Origin: Pseudoflavonifractor sp. 60 | GTDB lineage: Bacteria > Bacillota > Clostridia > Oscillospirales > Oscillospiraceae | Direction: 5' to 3' | DNA: 33,398 nucleotides | Assembly: GCF_009911645.1 (NCBI RefSeq) | Contig: NZ_QWKI01000109.1 | Coordinates: forward strand, 1-33,398 | Part shown: piece after piece, positions 31,002 through 33,398 of the stretch | Layout: each line of letters starts with the position of its first letter | How positions within the stretch are numbered: the stretch's first letter is position 1 | The notes under the pieces: generated by a model | Told to the model about the DNA's origin: nothing | Seen by the model: the letters and a program-made list of their open reading frames with translations, nothing else | Database searches by the model: none | Made by a program: the position numbers and the translations under genes

Positions 31002-31451
31002 ATGGACTTGAAAATCAAGGCAGTTTCCCCTAAAATCGGAAAGGACATCCCTCTGCCCTTTTATGCGACCCCCGGCTCGGCGGCCATGGACCTTCACGCC
31101 TGTCTGGACGAGGGGGTCACCATCCCCGCCGGCGGCCGGAGGACCATCCCCACCGGCATTGCCATCGCCCTGCCCGGCCCGGACTATGTGGCCCTGGTCT
31201 ACGCCCGCAGCGGCCTGGGCATTAAGCACGGCATCGCCCCCGCCAACTGCGTGGGGGTCATTGACAGCGATTACAGGGGAGAAATCATGGTGGGGCTTCA
31301 AAACTCCGGGGAATCGGATTTTACCATCCAGCCCGGGGACCGTATCGCTCAGCTGATGATTACACCGGTCATCCAGGCCAACATTCAGATGGTGGAGGAG
31401 CTGGATGATACCCTCCGGGGGGCGGGGGGCTTCGGCTCCACCGGGAGCTGA
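31002..31451 (+). CDS. dut: dUTP diphosphatase (trimeric dUTPase)
   Basis: A 149-aa enzyme that hydrolyses dUTP to dUMP and pyrophosphate, keeping uracil out of DNA and feeding dTMP synthesis. Motif 1 is TPGSAAMDLHA, motif 2 YARSGLGIKHG, motif 3 GVIDSDYRGEI, motif 4 PGDRIAQLMI and the C-terminal motif 5 RGAGGFGSTGS, all in order and of full length. CAGGAG lies 8 nt before ATG 31002; the much longer frame starting at 30363 is an overlap with the LuxC gene and is rejected. Confidence 0.96.
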   Translation: MDLKIKAVSPKIGKDIPLPFYATPGSAAMDLHACLDEGVTIPAGGRRTIPTGIAIALPGPDYVALVYARSGLGIKHGIAPANCVGVIDSDYRGEIMVGLQNSGESDFTIQPGDRIAQLMITPVIQANIQMVEELDDTLRGAGGFGSTGS

Positions 31452-31502
31452 ACAATCGAGATGCAGAGGCCGCTCTGCAAGAGGACACAGGAGGAGACCG
31501 TT

Positions 31503-32348
31503 ATGTTCGGATTTATTAAGAAAAAGGGCGAACAGCCGGAGGAGCTGGGGAGAAAATTGGAGACCCCTGAGAGCGTCCAGTACAAGACCTTTGCCGCCCG
31601 ATTCCAGCCCGAGGAGCTGACCATTCTGGCGGTCACCGGAGCCAACGGCTTCAGCGGCGGCAAGACCAGAGGGGATAAGCTGTGGACCGCCTCCATTGGC
31701 CTGACCGCCTGGATGGAGGAGGACAGCCTGGAGCCGCATCAGGGGAGCTTCGTCCTGTCCACCCTGGGGGCCGAGCGGCTGCTGGAGACCCTGCGGCGGC
31801 GGGCCCGGGCGGATATGATCATCAAATTCCGAGGCAGAGTTTCGGAGGATGGGCAGCGCCTGCTGCTGCTGGACCTGCCAGAGCCCGGCTTTGAGCCCCG
31901 GCTCAAGACCATTCTGGAGGAACAAAAAAAGACAGTCACCTTTCAGGAGGAGGGTCTGGGGACCTTTACTCTCAACCGGCAGGTGGACTGGTTCGAGACC
32001 GAGGTGGACTGGCTTGGAACAACGATCTCCCTGGTGTTTGACCAGGAGGAGGACCGGGCGGACTGTATCCGGCAGGCCAAGACCCTCCTGGCCGCCGCCC
32101 CCGACTGGGACAGGCGCATTCGGGCGTACGCCGCCGGTGAGCTGCTCTCCTCCGCCAACGACTGGGCGGAAGACGAGGAGATCACCCAGGAGCAGTTTAT
32201 GGAGCGGATGGAGCTGGAGTCCATCGAAATTCGGGGGGACGGCGGCTTCCACTTCTGGTTCAGCGATGGCGACATGTTCTACGGCCACTCCATCCACGTC
32301 TCCGGCGATTTGGAGAACGGCCCCGACGAAGCCGAAATGGAGGGCTGA
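31503..32348 (+). CDS. DUF2262-like protein
   Basis: A 281-aa protein. The N-terminal ~150 residues contain a strand-rich domain of unknown type. The C-terminal part, with VDWFETEVDWLGTTISLVFD, then DWAEDEEITQEQFMERMELE and GGFHFWFSDGDMFYGHSIHV, fits the DUF2262 family (function unknown), which often occurs beside other small antiphage- or toxin-immunity-type proteins. ACAGGAGG precedes ATG 31503; a further upstream ATG at 31461 is poorly supported. It ends 3 nt before the NADAR gene, so the two are probably co-translated. Function is not known and I claim none. Confidence 0.6.
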   Translation: MFGFIKKKGEQPEELGRKLETPESVQYKTFAARFQPEELTILAVTGANGFSGGKTRGDKLWTASIGLTAWMEEDSLEPHQGSFVLSTLGAERLLETLRRRARADMIIKFRGRVSEDGQRLLLLDLPEPGFEPRLKTILEEQKKTVTFQEEGLGTFTLNRQVDWFETEVDWLGTTISLVFDQEEDRADCIRQAKTLLAAAPDWDRRIRAYAAGELLSSANDWAEDEEITQEQFMERMELESIEIRGDGGFHFWFSDGDMFYGHSIHVSGDLENGPDEAEMEG

Positions 32349-32351
32349 GGG

Positions 32352-33224
32352 GTGAGAGACAAGTGGATGGCCCCCGAGTGGCTGGCCTGCCCGGAGATTC
32401 CCCAGTACTCCATCGGCTGGCGGATGGGCTACGGGGAGGACTACGGCTGCCAGTTCGGCGACTGGTGGCAGAAGCTGTCCTGGCAGGAGCAGGAGGAGTA
32501 TAACCGGCTGTTCCCCCGTCCCGTCTTCTGGGACGACGTCTCCATGATGGAGGATGAGGAGGACCTGGACCCCTCCCTGCTGTATGACGGAGAGGACTAC
32601 TTCCTCCGTCACTGGCGGCCCAACGGCGTCCCCGCCTACAGCCGGGAGAGGCTGGCGGAGGAGATTGCCGCCGGGAAGCAGGTGAAATTCGTCCACTTCT
32701 GGGGCCATACGCCGGAGAAGGACGGCCACATCACCGAGACCTGCCTGAGCCAGTGGTGGATGGCCCAGTTCCGGGTTGAAGCCAAGCCCTACTGCTGTAT
32801 GGAGCAGTACATGATGGCGGAGAAGGCCCGGCTGTTCGGGGACAAGGAGACGTTGGAGAAAATCCTGGAGTCCACCGTCCAGGGCAAGATCAAGGCGCTG
32901 GGCCGGGAGGTCCGGAACTTTGACCAGGCGGTGTGGGACAAGTGTAAGTACACCATTATCCTCACCGGAAATTTCCAAAAATTTCTGCAAAATCCGGAGT
33001 TGAAGGACTTTCTTCTGCGTACCGGGGATAAAATTCTGGTGGAGGCCAGTCCCCGGGACCGAATCTGGGGCATCGGCATGGGGAAAAATAACGAGAACGC
33101 GGATAACCCCGCCAGCTGGAGAGGCCAGAACCTGTTGGGCTTCGCACTGATGGAGGTGCGGGACGAGCTGCGCCGGGTGTGCGCCAACGAGGACAAAATC
33201 GACTGGGAGAAAAGTAAGGTGTGA
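32352..33224 (+). CDS. NADAR (YbiA-like) domain protein
   Basis: A 290-aa protein whose residues about 110-285 form a NADAR domain. It shows CCMEQYMMAEKARLFGD, IKALGREVRNFDQAVW, ILTGNFQKFLQNPELKDFLL, then LVEASPRDRIWGIGMG and a closing RGQNLLGFALMEVRDELR. The family acts on ADP-ribose or NAD-derived groups: YbiA hydrolyses riboflavin-biosynthesis intermediates, and some NADAR proteins remove ADP-ribose from guanine in DNA, acting as antidotes of DarT-type toxins. Residues 1-100 are an acidic, aromatic-rich region not part of the standard domain. The start is GTG 32352, 3 nt after the previous stop; ATG 32367 is the alternative. No DarT-like toxin is in this window. Confidence 0.85.
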   Translation: MRDKWMAPEWLACPEIPQYSIGWRMGYGEDYGCQFGDWWQKLSWQEQEEYNRLFPRPVFWDDVSMMEDEEDLDPSLLYDGEDYFLRHWRPNGVPAYSRERLAEEIAAGKQVKFVHFWGHTPEKDGHITETCLSQWWMAQFRVEAKPYCCMEQYMMAEKARLFGDKETLEKILESTVQGKIKALGREVRNFDQAVWDKCKYTIILTGNFQKFLQNPELKDFLLRTGDKILVEASPRDRIWGIGMGKNNENADNPASWRGQNLLGFALMEVRDELRRVCANEDKIDWEKSKV

Positions 33225-33236
33225 GCGGCGTCAGCC

Positions 33237-33262
33237 GCCCAGCCCCCTTGGCAAAGGGGCCA
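33237..33262. repeat. Partial palindrome of the repeat family
   Basis: CCCCCTTGGCAAAGGGGCC resembles the second palindrome of the repeat family and lies about 60 bp before copy 3. It could also end the upstream gene row as a terminator, but has no clear T-tract. Confidence 0.45.
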
Positions 33263-33300
33263 GGCCGCCTGCGGGCGGGACGAGGGATGGGCCCTGCGGA

Positions 33301-33398
33301 GCAGGGCAACACAAGCGGCGCAGCCGCTTGCCCCCTTTGGCAAAGGGGGTGCCTGAGCGAAGCGAGGGCGGGGGATTGTCTTAGGAAATCTGCTTCTA
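33301..33398. repeat. Intergenic palindromic repeat, copy 3 (runs off the window)
   Basis: Same structure as copy 2: CAAGCGGC-gca-GCCGCTTG, CCCCCTTTGGCAAAGGGGG, then TGAGCGAAGCGAGGG and GGGGGATTGTCTTAGGAAA. The right end is cut by the end of the window. Confidence 0.85.

Noticed and set aside
1-33398. CRISPR array or tRNA/rRNA genes
   Set aside because: The repeats present are three dispersed palindromes and one coding tandem repeat, not regularly spaced units; no cloverleaf or rRNA-like sequence was noticed, and the integration site does not look like a tRNA 3' end.

Overview
The window looks like a chromosome segment of a GC-rich, low-GC-phylum Clostridia bacterium, probably an Oscillospiraceae/Flavonifractor-like gut anaerobe. 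That placement is an inference. It rests on the gene set (single-subunit glycyl-tRNA synthetase behind a T-box leader, a zapA-U32 peptidase pair, a LysM/G5/M23 cell-wall hydrolase, an LTA-synthase-like sulfatase), strong Gram-positive ribosome binding sites, sigma-A-type promoters with 17-bp spacers, and a LexA/SOS-like and a WalR-like operator of Bacillota type. No 16S or other phylogenetic marker was available to fix the genus.

Layout. (1) 1-6480, host chromosome: a copy of an intergenic palindromic repeat; a small membrane protein behind a promoter studded with GAAC-N4-GTT boxes; a LysM-G5-M23 peptidoglycan hydrolase with a WalR-type direct repeat; and, convergent to it, glyS plus an alkaline-phosphatase-superfamily (LtaS-like) membrane enzyme behind a glycine T-box. 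(2) About 6537/6704 to 23476/23564, an integrated mobilizable element of about 17 kb. It carries a TnpV-like gene, a four-gene AT-richer cargo operon (7394-18018), then a mobilization module on the minus strand (xis-like, mobC, parB-like, MOBP relaxase), a divergent XRE regulator and a Tn916-type tyrosine integrase at the right end. Near-identical short direct repeats flank it. (3) 23558-24004, an AT-rich GNAT acetyltransferase, followed by a second palindromic repeat. (4) 24452-33224, host chromosome again: a long, tightly spaced plus-strand gene row of zapA, U32 peptidase, a small HEAT-like protein, endonuclease V, a small Cys protein, LuxE-like and LuxC-like enzymes, dUTPase, a DUF2262-like protein and a NADAR-domain protein. 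A third repeat copy closes the window.

The most interesting unit is the cargo operon 7394-18018. One strong promoter drives four tightly coupled genes: a CoiA-like zinc-ribbon protein (536 aa), a 905-aa coiled-coil protein with a degenerate P-loop/AAA-like C-terminus, a 349-aa protein of no recognised family, and a 1749-aa DEAH helicase with a C-terminal DUF1998-type four-cysteine cluster. Giant DUF1998 helicases are the signature of the Druantia anti-phage family (DruE), and DUF1998 proteins also occur in DISARM. The three companions here do not match a Druantia or DISARM set that I can recognise, and neither DUF4338 DruA nor a DNA methylase is present. I propose a Druantia-like defence system of a new or divergent type, carried on a mobilizable island. 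This is an inference from architecture and location, not a demonstrated function.
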